Part shown: positions 43,211-52,497 of the stretch, in pieces
Layout of the letters: each line of letters begins with the position of its first letter
Numbering within the stretch: the first letter of the stretch is position 1
Source: Mesobacillus harenae
Lineage (GTDB): Bacteria > Bacillota > Bacilli > Bacillales > Cytobacillaceae
Length of the DNA stretch: 64,000 nucleotides
Reading direction: 5' to 3'
NCBI RefSeq assembly: GCF_013343715.1
Contig: NZ_JABUNR010000009.1
Coordinates: 161,814-225,813 of the forward strand
Position numbers and translations under genes: made by a program
Notes under the pieces: generated by a model
The model's database searches: none
Seen by the model: the letters and a program-made list of their open reading frames with translations, nothing else
What the model was told of the DNA's origin: nothing

Positions 43211-43264
43211 AAAAGGATCTAGATTGCCAAGAGCATACATAAGCACGAACTCTAGATCCTTTTT
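43211..43264 (-). promoter_or_regulatory. Intercistronic stem-loop between dctP and dctQM
   Basis: AAAAGGATCTAGA and TCTAGATCCTTTT form a perfect 13-bp stem around a 27-base loop, placed after the dctP stop and 47 bases before dctQ. It may trim the transcript or stabilise dctP mRNA so that binding protein exceeds permease, or act as a partial terminator. Confidence 0.6.
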
Positions 43265-43285
43265 GTTCTGGCAGCCTTACCTAGC

Positions 43286-44419
43286 TTATTTAGCTAAGTA
43301 CTCATCAAAATATGCTTGAGCTTCAGGATTATCTTTGATCCATTTCTCCCTTTCCGTGCTAATTGTTTCTGCAATTTTCTTTGTTCTGTCGTTAATAGCG
43401 GCATATTTATCCCAAACCAATTTTTCACTTAAATTAAAAAATTCGTTATAGCTTTCTTCGGTCATACGGTTAATTTCAAGTCCTTCTTTTTCCGCATAAT
43501 CAATCCCCATTTGGGTGAGCTTTTTAGAACCTTCTATCCCCGCCTCTTCCATCTCTAACGCTGTATCCATAACAATCTTTTGAAGATCGGAAGGCAATTT
43601 ATCCCAAGCTTTGTTACTAATCGCAACTAAACCATAAGAAGGGGCTACAGGTCCCGGTACTGTGATACTCTCTACTACTTCACTTAATTTATAAGTTTCT
43701 AAAGCATAATAAGGAAATAGGATTGTATCTATCGTTCCTCGCAGCAACCCTTCATATTGTTCAGCAAATGGGATATTCGCTACGCCAGCTCCCATCTCAG
43801 AATAAAACTCAGCTGTTAAGTTGCTTCCTACTTGGTTCATAACCAAGCCCTTAAAATCATCAGGTCCGGTAATTGGCTTCTTAGACAAATAGCCGCTCGT
43901 TCCGCTATACCAATAGGACAATACTTTAACCCCATATTCATCAAGGGCCTCTTCATACAGCTTTCCAACATCTGTTTCACGGAGAAGATGGGAAGCATGC
44001 TCTTCACCCATCCATCCAAATGGCAAGGATGAAAAACTTCCCTCTGGAACCTTATCGCTCCAGGCAGAAGGAGTGATGTTTTGAATATCAATCGTACCTC
44101 TGGAAAGTGCATCAAGTGATTCCGCTTGCCCTGCAAGCTGGTTACTGTAAAAGATTTCAATTTTCACACGGCCTTCAGTCCGCTCTTCTATCAATTTGGC
44201 CAGCTCTTCTGTTGATTTATATTTCGGCTCCCAATCCCATACTGATGGAGGATAGGTGGTGTTGTATCTTAACGTGAAAATCTCTTCACCGTCTTCATTT
44301 CCTCCTGTGCTTGAGGAATTCGTTTTGGTCGAATCCGATCCGCAAGCTGTAATAAATATAATTGTAAATGCAATGATTGTTAGGAATGGTAACTTTAAAA
44401 ACCCACTTTTTATTTTCAT
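43286..44419 (-). CDS. dctP: TRAP transporter substrate-binding lipoprotein (DctP)
   Basis: Secreted, membrane-anchored binding protein of 377 residues. The signal peptide has a lipobox ending TACGS, so Cys26 becomes the lipidated N-terminus. TRAP-family landmarks include YSNQLAGQAESLDALSRG, FKGLVMNQVGSNLTAEF, IPFAEQYEGLLRGTIDT and KAWDKLPSDLQKIVMD. It binds a carboxylate and hands it to DctQM. AGGAGG precedes the ATG at 44419. It is the first gene of the TRAP set and is preceded by a 311-base gap that should hold a promoter. The ligand cannot be predicted. Confidence 0.93.
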   Translation of the reverse strand: MKIKSGFLKLPFLTIIAFTIIFITACGSDSTKTNSSSTGGNEDGEEIFTLRYNTTYPPSVWDWEPKYKSTEELAKLIEERTEGRVKIEIFYSNQLAGQAESLDALSRGTIDIQNITPSAWSDKVPEGSFSSLPFGWMGEEHASHLLRETDVGKLYEEALDEYGVKVLSYWYSGTSGYLSKKPITGPDDFKGLVMNQVGSNLTAEFYSEMGAGVANIPFAEQYEGLLRGTIDTILFPYYALETYKLSEVVESITVPGPVAPSYGLVAISNKAWDKLPSDLQKIVMDTALEMEEAGIEGSKKLTQMGIDYAEKEGLEINRMTEESYNEFFNLSEKLVWDKYAAINDRTKKIAETISTEREKWIKDNPEAQAYFDEYLAK

Positions 44420-44730
44420 TGATTTCCTCCTGAGTTAATTTTTTATTTTCAAATAACTTCTTAATAATTTTAAATATTCAGAAATAAGATAACGCAAATA
44501 TTTTATGTTTCAGATAAGCACTATAGATAAACCTAATGAAAGCTGACTGGACCTATTTCCCCCCTCCTTTATAAAAGATATTCCTACTATATATTGCAAA
44601 AATAACGCCATCATTAAAAACAACTCTGCTTAACAAGATTTAATATTGATGAACTAAGACAAGCAAAGAGTACCAAATTTAAAATGACATTATTGTTTAA
44701 TAAAATTCCGCAACCATACTCTCTGGCTGA
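44420..44730. other. Intergenic region upstream of the TRAP operon
   Basis: A/T-rich, no gene. A promoter for dctPQM is expected here, but I cannot fix one with confidence. No cre or FadR-like site is seen. Confidence 0.4.
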
Positions 44731-45822
44731 TTAAGACTCCCTAGTATGAGAAACTGTATTCTCGAGTGCCCAGTCCGTTAAGTTTTTTACAAAAACATCA
44801 AGTTTTTCAAACCGTATATCTTTTGTTTGCCCCTTCTTCCAACGGTAGTACATTTGCTGCATAATAACGATATGTTTGAAGTAGCCGAAAACGATATAAT
44901 AATTCATCTTTGATACATCTCTGCCGCTCTTTACAGAATAGGCTTCAATAAATTCCTGTCTGGATATAAATCCAGTTCTAGTTGTTATAGGGCTAGTTCC
45001 CTTTTGAAATTTAAAAAAGTCTGGGTCGCCATTTTCATGCCATAAAACCAAGGCTGACGCTAAATCTGTCAGCGGATCGCCGACGGTACTCATCTCCCAG
45101 TCCAATACAGCTGAAATACGACTTATATCTTGATTAGAAAACAAGATATTTTTTAAATGAAAATCGTAATGAATGAACGTCGGCTCCTGGGAAACTGGCA
45201 TGTTCATGGTGATCCATTTTATTAATTGTTCCATACCAGGTACATGGTTCGTCTCGACATTTTTATACCGGCCAATCCATCCCTTTACCTGTCTTTCTAG
45301 AAATCCTTCCGGACGAGTAATCTTAACAAGCTCGGTATTCTTGTAATCTATTTTGTGAAGCTTAACGAGTGTATCGACCATTGTATTTGAAATTTTTCTA
45401 TAAACGGTTTCGGTCCCATCTTTTTTATCAGGAAGTGCTGCTTCCAGTAAAACTCCATTTAGACGTTCCATCAGATAAAAAGGAGCTCCAATAACTTTTT
45501 CATCTTCAACAAAGAAATATGGCTTTGGTGCAAGCTTAAAAACAGGGCTGATCGCTCTTAGAACTCTGAACTCACGATTCATATCGTGGGCCTTAGTGTT
45601 CACTGGGCCGAGTGGCGCTCTCCTTAGAACTCCCTCCCATTTGCCGATTCTTATGAGGTAAGTCAGATTCGAGCTGCCTGCGCTAAATTGTTCCATAATC
45701 ATTTGCTCGTTGCTTAAGTCTGGAAGTTTTCTTCTGAGAAGCTCTTCAAGCAACCGTTCATTTAATTCCTCGCCTTTGCGAATCGGAATTGTATCTGTAA
45801 TTATTTTTTTATCCATTGACAT
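44731..45822 (-). CDS. Aminoglycoside phosphotransferase (APH)-fold protein, ACAD10/11 N-domain-like
   Basis: Kinase-fold protein of 363 residues. GSSNLTYLIRIGKWEGVLRR is the nucleotide-binding sheet, FIHYDFHLKNILFS the Brenner-type catalytic loop (HxDxxxxN) and VLDWEMSTVGDPLTDLA the metal-binding Asp region. Homologues lie in acyl-CoA gene clusters across bacteria and form the N-terminal half of animal ACAD10/11, which phosphorylate 4-hydroxyacyl-CoAs. Here a similar step on a hydroxylated intermediate is plausible. GAGGGGGAC precedes the ATG. It lies 107 bases after a ligase gene. Confidence 0.88.
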   Translation of the reverse strand: MSMDKKIITDTIPIRKGEELNERLLEELLRRKLPDLSNEQMIMEQFSAGSSNLTYLIRIGKWEGVLRRAPLGPVNTKAHDMNREFRVLRAISPVFKLAPKPYFFVEDEKVIGAPFYLMERLNGVLLEAALPDKKDGTETVYRKISNTMVDTLVKLHKIDYKNTELVKITRPEGFLERQVKGWIGRYKNVETNHVPGMEQLIKWITMNMPVSQEPTFIHYDFHLKNILFSNQDISRISAVLDWEMSTVGDPLTDLASALVLWHENGDPDFFKFQKGTSPITTRTGFISRQEFIEAYSVKSGRDVSKMNYYIVFGYFKHIVIMQQMYYRWKKGQTKDIRFEKLDVFVKNLTDWALENTVSHTRES

Positions 45823-45929
45823 TATGTCCCCCTCAGAAATTAACTCAACAGCGTGTCTAAATAAAAATTCAATATTCAGACTAATAAACCTATATTACTT
45901 GCCAATAGAGCAAATAAAATTTTACCTAT

Positions 45930-47531
45930 TCAAGAATCTCGTTTCCTAAGCTGGTGTTTTAATGTTTTTCCAGATGCTGTTTTAGGCAGCTCTTCGATAA
46001 ATTCATAAATCTCGGGTATCTTAAAGTTAGCTAAAAATTGCGAACAGTATAATTTTATTTCTGGAATGGCTTTTTCATTTAAGGTATCGGATATAATAAA
46101 GGTTTTAACCCTTTCTCCAAAGATTTTGTCTGGGACAGCAATAACTGCAACTTCATCAATATCAGGGTGTTTCTTTAAAACATCTTCCACTTCTAATGAA
46201 AAAACTTTTTCTCCACCTCTGTTAATCATGTCTTTCTTTCGGTCAAGAATGTAAACGTATCCGTCTTCATCGACCTTTGCAAGATCACCTGAACGCCAGT
46301 ATCCGTCCACAAATGAGTTTTCATTTGCAACAGGATCATCCCAATATTGCCCTATTACCATTGGACCCTTAATTAACAACTCTCCAACTTTGTTTGGTCC
46401 GAGTTCATTTTCATTAGAATCAATCACTTTTATGTCGGCTGTTTCAACGGGTTTACCAACTGAACTGGCTTTTGACATGGGATAACTGCCGGGCATAATA
46501 GTTGAGGGTGATGTTGTCTCTGTCGCTCCATATACATTGTGGTATGTGGCATTAGGAAAGATCTCCCTCAACATTTCTAATGTATGCTGATAAATAGGGC
46601 CTCCTCCAAAGCTCACCCTTTTGACAAAATCAAAGGAAAACTTCTTTAATAGCGGACTAGTTGCCATCATTGCATAAATCGTCGGTACATTACTATGTAC
46701 ATTTACTTTCTTTTCGTAGCATTGTTTAATATATTGTTCGTTTTGATATTTTTTAAAAATAAGCAAAGACCCGCCGATAAAAACCGAATGGAGGAAACGA
46801 GCGACCAGACCTGTCACATGGAAGAAGGGAACGGCAAGTGTGCTTCTCACTTCAGAGTTCCCTTTAAAGACCAGCTGATAGTGCATGACGGAATGAATCA
46901 CATTAATATGGCTTAACACAGCTCCCTTCGGACGGCCCGTTGTTCCGGAAGTATACAGGATAAAAGCAGGATCTGTTTCCTTATTGTCTACCTCTGTTAA
47001 TTTGTCGCTCCCTGACAGCAAGCTAGGGAAATTTACATAATCAGCCGCTTCTTCACTAATGGCAACGAAATGTTTTGAATACAGTTGTATCTCATTAAAC
47101 TGATTTTTACATTCTTCAACCAGAGAAATTAGACTATTGTCACAGAAGATAATCTTTGGCTTTGAGTGGCCAAGTATAAACGCAATTTCAGGAGGTTTTA
47201 ATTTAGTGTTCACTGGAACCATAATAATCCCGGTTTTTATACAGGCGAGGACAATAATAGCAAATTCAAAACTATTACTGACAAGCACAGCCAGCCGATC
47301 CCCTTTCTTCACTCGATATATTCTTTCAAGCGAAGCCGCTAGTTGATTGGACTGCTTATCCAATTCGATATAGGTCATTTCCTCATCATCTAAAATTAGG
47401 GCCGTTCTATTCCCATATTTCGAAACTGTATCATTGAAAAAATCCTTTATCGTTGATGGCCGATTTGTAAAAACCTTAATCTCACTTCTACCAAAAAGTG
47501 AGATCTTATTAATGTCTGTTTTTATCAACAC
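45930..47531 (-). CDS. AMP-dependent acyl-CoA ligase
   Basis: Third adenylate-forming ligase of the cluster, 533 residues and less like the other two. It has LYTSGTTGRPKGAV, NVYGATETTSPST, GYWRSGDLAKVDEDGY, KDMINRGGEKVFSLEVE and LPKTASGKTLKHQ. This is closer to short- or medium-chain or aromatic acid ligases. Start codon choice is uncertain: GTG at 47531 or TTG at 47528 after AGGGGG; the GTG at 47537 overlaps the ribosome site. It is 43 bases after an MBL hydrolase gene in the same transcript. Confidence 0.9.
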   Translation of the reverse strand: MLIKTDINKISLFGRSEIKVFTNRPSTIKDFFNDTVSKYGNRTALILDDEEMTYIELDKQSNQLAASLERIYRVKKGDRLAVLVSNSFEFAIIVLACIKTGIIMVPVNTKLKPPEIAFILGHSKPKIIFCDNSLISLVEECKNQFNEIQLYSKHFVAISEEAADYVNFPSLLSGSDKLTEVDNKETDPAFILYTSGTTGRPKGAVLSHINVIHSVMHYQLVFKGNSEVRSTLAVPFFHVTGLVARFLHSVFIGGSLLIFKKYQNEQYIKQCYEKKVNVHSNVPTIYAMMATSPLLKKFSFDFVKRVSFGGGPIYQHTLEMLREIFPNATYHNVYGATETTSPSTIMPGSYPMSKASSVGKPVETADIKVIDSNENELGPNKVGELLIKGPMVIGQYWDDPVANENSFVDGYWRSGDLAKVDEDGYVYILDRKKDMINRGGEKVFSLEVEDVLKKHPDIDEVAVIAVPDKIFGERVKTFIISDTLNEKAIPEIKLYCSQFLANFKIPEIYEFIEELPKTASGKTLKHQLRKRDS

Positions 47532-47574
47532 TTTCACCCCCTTTTGTTCCGTTAATATACTTCTGAATCGACTG

Positions 47575-48513
47575 TTATCGTTGATATTGGTAAATTCCTT
47601 TATACGTGTCTTGTGAAAGTTCCCCTTTATGTTTTAAATATTGCAGGTGTGAAATAGTCTCGCCAATTGCAAATCTCATTTCATGGGAAGTCAACTTACT
47701 TCCAAACAATTTCAGGCATATATCAAAAATACTTGAAGGGGCTTTAGCGATGTCCAATATTTTCATGAATCTTTCTTCGTGATGATTTAATATCTCGTCA
47801 ATCCTTTTATTTGCATTCGTAAAGGGGTTTCCATGTGAAGGTATGACATGTTCGGCTTCTAGCTTTTTATAGCTTTGAAGAGATTGCATATAGTTTTCCA
47901 GTGGATTTGGTTCACCATAAAAATGATAGGAAATATTAGGTGTGATTTTAGGGAGGATATGGTCGGTTGAAAATAATACACTGTTTTCCTTATTATAAAA
48001 ACAAATCAGTCCATCAGAATGTCCAGGGGCATTCATAACCTCATATTGTAATTTACCAAACTGAATTTTATCGCCAGCTTTTAAATAACCAGTTACTTGC
48101 GGATGCGGGCTAACTAAGTGGTTAAAACCAGATTCGTTTTGAGTCATTTCTTCTACAATTTTGTCTGGTATACCGCAATTTAAATAGTTCTGTATTAATT
48201 TTCCTTTCTTTTGTTCTTTTGCGAACTCTAAAGCAGTATTATGATCTGTTTTCGTCATAAGAACCTTTGCACCAGTCAGTTCCTGAAGACTTCCGGCAAA
48301 TCCGTAGTGGTCAGGATGATAATGGGATATAATGATGTTTGTTATTTCTTTTTCTTCGATAATGGCTTTCCAACTTTTATATGCCTCAGCGTCATGAAGA
48401 CCTGTATCTAGGATAGTCCAGCCTTCTTCTCCTTCTGCAAAAAAACAATTAACATGGTTTAACCTAAAGGGCAGTTTTATTGTTAATGATGTAACTCCTA
48501 AACTTTCTAACAT
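47575..48513 (-). CDS. MBL-fold metallo-hydrolase
   Basis: Metallo-beta-lactamase-fold protein of 312 residues. The metal motif is ISHYHPDHYG (HxHxDH); later ligands lie in NAPGHSDGL, STDHILPK and IPSHGNPF. The C-terminal part (about 230-312) has a small helical domain (LKHKGELSQDTY) as in the glyoxalase II/LACTB2-like group. These hydrolyse thioesters or related bonds. AAAGGGGATG precedes the ATG. It is less like the two other MBL proteins in the window than they are to each other. A thioesterase role is inferred. Confidence 0.83.
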   Translation of the reverse strand: MLESLGVTSLTIKLPFRLNHVNCFFAEGEEGWTILDTGLHDAEAYKSWKAIIEEKEITNIIISHYHPDHYGFAGSLQELTGAKVLMTKTDHNTALEFAKEQKKGKLIQNYLNCGIPDKIVEEMTQNESGFNHLVSPHPQVTGYLKAGDKIQFGKLQYEVMNAPGHSDGLICFYNKENSVLFSTDHILPKITPNISYHFYGEPNPLENYMQSLQSYKKLEAEHVIPSHGNPFTNANKRIDEILNHHEERFMKILDIAKAPSSIFDICLKLFGSKLTSHEMRFAIGETISHLQYLKHKGELSQDTYKGIYQYQR

Positions 48514-48689
48514 TTATTTGCATCCCCTTTAATAAATGGATCTGTTGAAGCTAATAAACGAGTCATAAACATTGCTCGTTCAAGCCGCGAAACCTACTTT
48601 CTTATTTAACTAATAGTCTTATTAATTTTCCTGACTGTTCACACCACCCACAGACTCTCTGCAAAGGAAAATCTAACCAAAACTAGTCT

Positions 48690-49697
48690 TTACTGAGGGA
48701 TTTCTAAGGTGATTTTACCGAAGTTTTTCCCTTGATCCATATATAATTGAGCTTCTGCTGCCTTTTCCAGCGGGAAAGAGCAATCTATTACTGGACGGAT
48801 CTTTTGCTGTGACATGAAATCAAGCATTTCTGCAAATTGCTGCGGACTTCCCATTTTCGTTCCTCGAAGATCAATGTTTTTCAAAAATATCCATTGAAGC
48901 ATGAACTCTGGGACCGCTCCATTCGTTGCGCCGTAACTTACAATCCGGCCGCCTTCCTTAGTCAGGTTTAAAAGTTGGTTAAATCCAGGGCCTCCAACAC
49001 CGTCTACTACCAAATCGGCAGCACCCATTAATTTACGTAGCTGCTTGGACCAGTCCGGCAGCCTGTAGTTTACTCCGCCAACAGCACCCATGCTTTTTGC
49101 TCGTTCAATTTTTTCCTCACTGCTAGATGTGACGAAAACCTTTGCTCCCTTTGCTACGGCCATTTGCAGGACAAAGAGGGCAACTCCACTCCCGATGCCG
49201 GGAATCAGCACGGTTTCACCTGCCTGCAACTGACCTCTTACTACAAGGGCCCGGTAAGCTGTCACACCTGCTAAAGGAAGTGATGCGGTCTCCTCCCAAG
49301 TAAGATGCTTTGGTTTTGGGTAGATATTAATAGCAGGCACGCTAATATATTGGGCATATGTTCCATCAACTGGCATGCCTAAAATATAAAAGTTTGGGTT
49401 GGATATTCGCTGATCCTCTCCCCAGCCGATACCAGAATCGATTACTACTTCACTGCCAACTTGAATATCTTGAACGTTTTCTCCTATAGCAGCAATATCT
49501 CCTGCACCATCTGCTCCCAAGATTGAAGGGAGTTTCATTCCAGGGTACATCCCTTTAGAAATGAAAACATCTCTGCGATTTAGAGCAGCATACTTTAGCT
49601 TTACCAACACTTCACCTGCTTGAGGCTTTGGAGTCTCAACTTCTTCATAACGGAGACTTTCAGGGCCTCCCACTTCTCTTAGCACAATTGCTTTCAT
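48690..49697 (-). CDS. MDR-family NAD(P)H:quinone oxidoreductase-like protein
   Basis: Medium-chain dehydrogenase/reductase of 335 residues. It begins MKAIVLREVGGPESLRYEE and has AALNRRDVFISKG, LGADGAGDIAAIG and the nucleotide fold VLIPGIGSGVALFVLQ. Classical zinc-cysteine ligands of alcohol dehydrogenases are not evident, so it fits the zinc-free quinone oxidoreductase or enoyl-reductase group. It may reduce a C=C bond of a pathway intermediate with NADPH. GAGGAG precedes the ATG. It lies 53 bases after the pair B dehydrogenases and 176 bases before the MBL gene. Confidence 0.88.
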   Translation of the reverse strand: MKAIVLREVGGPESLRYEEVETPKPQAGEVLVKLKYAALNRRDVFISKGMYPGMKLPSILGADGAGDIAAIGENVQDIQVGSEVVIDSGIGWGEDQRISNPNFYILGMPVDGTYAQYISVPAINIYPKPKHLTWEETASLPLAGVTAYRALVVRGQLQAGETVLIPGIGSGVALFVLQMAVAKGAKVFVTSSSEEKIERAKSMGAVGGVNYRLPDWSKQLRKLMGAADLVVDGVGGPGFNQLLNLTKEGGRIVSYGATNGAVPEFMLQWIFLKNIDLRGTKMGSPQQFAEMLDFMSQQKIRPVIDCSFPLEKAAEAQLYMDQGKNFGKITLEIPQ

Positions 49698-49750
49698 CTT
49701 TATTACTCCTCATTTTGTAAAATAGTTAAATATAATTTTCTGTATTGAAT

Positions 49751-50890
49751 TTACCACCCTAGTTCGCTGGCAACAGTTTCTCGGTGGTACCTTGGGCTTC
49801 CAAGGTAATTCTCTAAAAATCGAGCACGTTTTAGGAATAAGTGGCAATTATATTCCCAGGTAAAGCCCATTCCCCCATGGATTTGTATATTGGAACCCGC
49901 TGAGTCAATATAGGCTTCACTGGTGTAGGAACGAGCCATTGACACTGCCTCTGCCATATCCTCAGAATTGTTTTCTACAGCCCAGGCAGCGTAATAGGAT
50001 AATGACCTGGCGTTTTCCAAAGCTAGTTTCATATCAACAATTTTATGCTTTACGGCTTGGAAACGGCCTATTGGCTGCCCGAATTGTTCACGAGTTTTCG
50101 CATATTCAGTTGCCATATCCACGGTTCGGTCCATTCCCCCTACCATTGTCGAACAGAGAGCCGCATTTAAATGATATAAACCAAATTGCAGGATCGGCCA
50201 CCCTGCGTTTTCAGGTCCTAACAATTGTGTCTTAGGCACTTTCACCTCTTGAAAGGTTACCGAAAACATTTTCCTTGTTTCATCCATACTTTGTGTTGTT
50301 TTTAGCTCCAAGCTCACTTGATCTGTGTCGATTAGCAGTAAAGAGATACCATATTCACTGTGCGAACCTCCTGTACGCACAGGAACTATCAGGGTATCTG
50401 CAATGTCTGCATGAGGAACGAGGATTTTACTGCCTTGTACTAAATACTCTTCCCCTCTTCGCTCAGCCCTCGTTTGAATATTTGCTGGTGAAGAATTTTT
50501 ATCTCCACTTTCTTCCATTGCGAGTGTAAATTTGCGTTTCCCTTGCGAAATCTGAGGTAAATAAGCATTCTTCTGAGCTTCACTGCCATAAGTTTCTAAT
50601 AAAGGGACAGCAAAGGCGAGGGTTTCTGGGTAAGGACCTGGAACAACTGCGCGCCCCATTTCCTCAAAAATAGGAACCAGAGATAAAGCACCTAGACTGA
50701 TACCTCCGTAACTTTCTGGTACATTAATTCCCATGAAGCCCAATTTTCCTAATCCATCCCAAAGTTCTTCAGAAACTTGTTCATTTCCCTCCATATAACT
50801 GCGGGAAATTGCTAAATCCCCCTTTGATTCCAAAAATTGACGAGTTGTCTCTTGAAACATAATTTGTTCTTCATTTAATGCAAAGTCCAT
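49751..50890 (-). CDS. Acyl-CoA dehydrogenase, small subunit type (pair B)
   Basis: ACAD-fold protein of 379 residues. It has FMGINVPESYGGISLG, YAKTREQFGQPIGRFQAVKHK and QIHGGMGFTWEYNCHLFLKR, ending in ARFLENYLGSPRYHRE. This is the small FadE form seen with large partners in actinobacterial heteromers; the typical FAD/TEP(x)AGS motif is degenerate (LAMEESGDKNSS). The ATG at 50890 with GGGGTGAGC upstream is preferred over a codon nine residues earlier. The large partner gene is 44 bases upstream. An alpha2-beta2 enzyme is inferred. Confidence 0.87.
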   Translation of the reverse strand: MDFALNEEQIMFQETTRQFLESKGDLAISRSYMEGNEQVSEELWDGLGKLGFMGINVPESYGGISLGALSLVPIFEEMGRAVVPGPYPETLAFAVPLLETYGSEAQKNAYLPQISQGKRKFTLAMEESGDKNSSPANIQTRAERRGEEYLVQGSKILVPHADIADTLIVPVRTGGSHSEYGISLLLIDTDQVSLELKTTQSMDETRKMFSVTFQEVKVPKTQLLGPENAGWPILQFGLYHLNAALCSTMVGGMDRTVDMATEYAKTREQFGQPIGRFQAVKHKIVDMKLALENARSLSYYAAWAVENNSEDMAEAVSMARSYTSEAYIDSAGSNIQIHGGMGFTWEYNCHLFLKRARFLENYLGSPRYHRETVASELGW

Positions 50891-50934
50891 AAGCTCACCC
50901 CTGAATTGTATTTTCACCTTACTAAACTCAAAGA

Positions 50935-52128
50935 TTAATATTTTATATCCTTTGGCAAACCAAGAATACGTTCAGCCACAATGTTTTTCTGAATTTCGGA
51001 TGTACCGCCTTCAATTGTGTAGGCAAAAGAACGGAGGTAATCATGCTGCCAACTTGGATCAACCAATGCATCATCCTTCCAGAGCGTATTGGATGAACCG
51101 TGGAGAGACATGGCGTATGCGAGCATTTTCTGCCCTAATTCACTTGAGGCAAGCTTATCCATCGACCCTTCAGGTCCTGGGCGGCCAGTCCGAATAGCTG
51201 TGGTTAAATGACGATAGTAACTAAATAACAATGCCTTTGTTTTAGCGCGAAAACTAGCAAGTTCTTGACGGACAATCGGGTCTTCAATTAGTGAATTTCC
51301 ATTACTTGTCAATGTTTTCGCCAAGTCAACGAGTTCATCAAATTGTTTTTGAAGCCTGAACGTCTGTCTGGCTACCCCTACCCGCTCATGGCTAAGTAAA
51401 GTTAACGACACTTTCCAACCATTATTAACTTCGCCCACAACGTCGGCATCATATGCGACTGCATCATTAAAGAACACTTCATTAAAATCGCGGCGGTCAT
51501 TTATCGAACGAATCGTTCTCGTTTCTACTCCTTCCTGATGCATGTCAATCAGAAAAGCTGTCATTCCTTCATGTTTTTTCCCTGTATTATCAGTTCGAAC
51601 AAGTAAGAAACAGCGATCGGACAAATGTGCATAACTAGTCCAGATCTTTTGGCCGTTGATACTCCATTTATCTCCCTTTTTAACTGCCTTAGTCTGAACA
51701 GCTGCTAGATCAGAGCCAGCATTTGGTTCTGAATATCCTTGAGACCAAATTTCTTCGCCATTTAAAATTTTGGGAATATACCGTTCCTTTTGTTGCTCGG
51801 TTCCAATTTGCAAGATCGTTGGTCCTACCATTGCGGTACCAATAATATTCAAAACAGGTGGTGCCTTGACTCTGGCCATTTCCTGTTCATAGATAACCTC
51901 TTCAATTAATGAGGCTCCTCTTCCGCCATATTGTTTTGGCCAAGAAATACCTGCCCATCCACCTTCAGACAACTTCCGCTGCCATTCTCTTAAAAATTCC
52001 CCTTTTTGCTGGTTATCCTCAGGGATATAACGATTTCCATCTATCCATCCCTCAGGTAAATTTTCTTCTAACCATGTTCTCAGTTCTGTCTGAAAGGCTA
52101 ATTCTGTTTCCGTATATGAAAAGTCCAT
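50935..52128 (-). CDS. Acyl-CoA dehydrogenase, large subunit type (pair B)
   Basis: ACAD-fold protein of 397 residues. It has GISWPKQYGGRGAS, QGYSEPNAGSDLAAVQTKAV, KIWTSYAHLSDRCFLLVRTD and the end YTIEGGTSEIQKNIVAERIL, the large FadE type. The ATG at 52128 lies nine bases after GGAGG; the ATG at 52137 touches the ribosome site. It is the first gene of the whole minus-strand cluster. About 430 bases upstream lies a promoter with a perfect cre box, so the gene probably has a long untranslated leader. Confidence 0.9.
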   Translation of the reverse strand: MDFSYTETELAFQTELRTWLEENLPEGWIDGNRYIPEDNQQKGEFLREWQRKLSEGGWAGISWPKQYGGRGASLIEEVIYEQEMARVKAPPVLNIIGTAMVGPTILQIGTEQQKERYIPKILNGEEIWSQGYSEPNAGSDLAAVQTKAVKKGDKWSINGQKIWTSYAHLSDRCFLLVRTDNTGKKHEGMTAFLIDMHQEGVETRTIRSINDRRDFNEVFFNDAVAYDADVVGEVNNGWKVSLTLLSHERVGVARQTFRLQKQFDELVDLAKTLTSNGNSLIEDPIVRQELASFRAKTKALLFSYYRHLTTAIRTGRPGPEGSMDKLASSELGQKMLAYAMSLHGSSNTLWKDDALVDPSWQHDYLRSFAYTIEGGTSEIQKNIVAERILGLPKDIKY

Positions 52129-52384
52129 CCTGTTCATCCTCCATTTCGTTATTTCCGCCGTTTAACTTTATTAATCTATGAATTTTATTATTATGGCATG
52201 CTAACAGTCATAAAAGCGGTAAACATTCATAAGATTCAGTCTACTTTTCCGAAGATATGTTTCTTCTCAATTCTTTGTAAACCGATAAAATATTTATCTT
52301 ATCTATGTTTGCTTATACAGTAGAATGATCTCTGGTTGGTTGTGTGGAGAAATTTCCTGGAGTGGATTTAAGTGAGCCGAAAAT

Positions 52385-52420
52385 GCATAAACTACAAGCC
52401 GTTAACTTGTAGAAACATGC
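52385..52420 (-). promoter_or_regulatory. Stem-loop in the leader of the acyl-CoA cluster
   Basis: Outer arms GCAT/ATGC and inner perfect arms CTACAAG/CTTGTAG (7 bp) enclose the loop CCGTTAA. It lies in the roughly 430-base untranslated stretch between the promoters and the first gene. No T run follows, so it is not a simple terminator. Function unknown. Confidence 0.4.
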
Positions 52421-52468
52421 AAACCAATGGGAAGAGGCTTAGCTGCGATTGTAATATTGAGGGTTGTA

Positions 52469-52497
52469 AAAATAGATTTTCAGTTTATGATTGTCAA
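52469..52497 (-). promoter_or_regulatory. Sigma-A promoter (second) of the acyl-CoA cluster
   Basis: TTGACA (exact -35), a 17-base spacer and TATTTT (-10) on the minus strand, about 330 bases before the first gene. Confidence 0.6.

Noticed and set aside
15601..52128. Calling the cluster a steroid degradation pathway
   Set aside because: Side-chain-like modules are present, but ketosteroid dehydrogenase, hydroxylase and ring meta-cleavage genes are absent from the window, so only a resemblance is stated.
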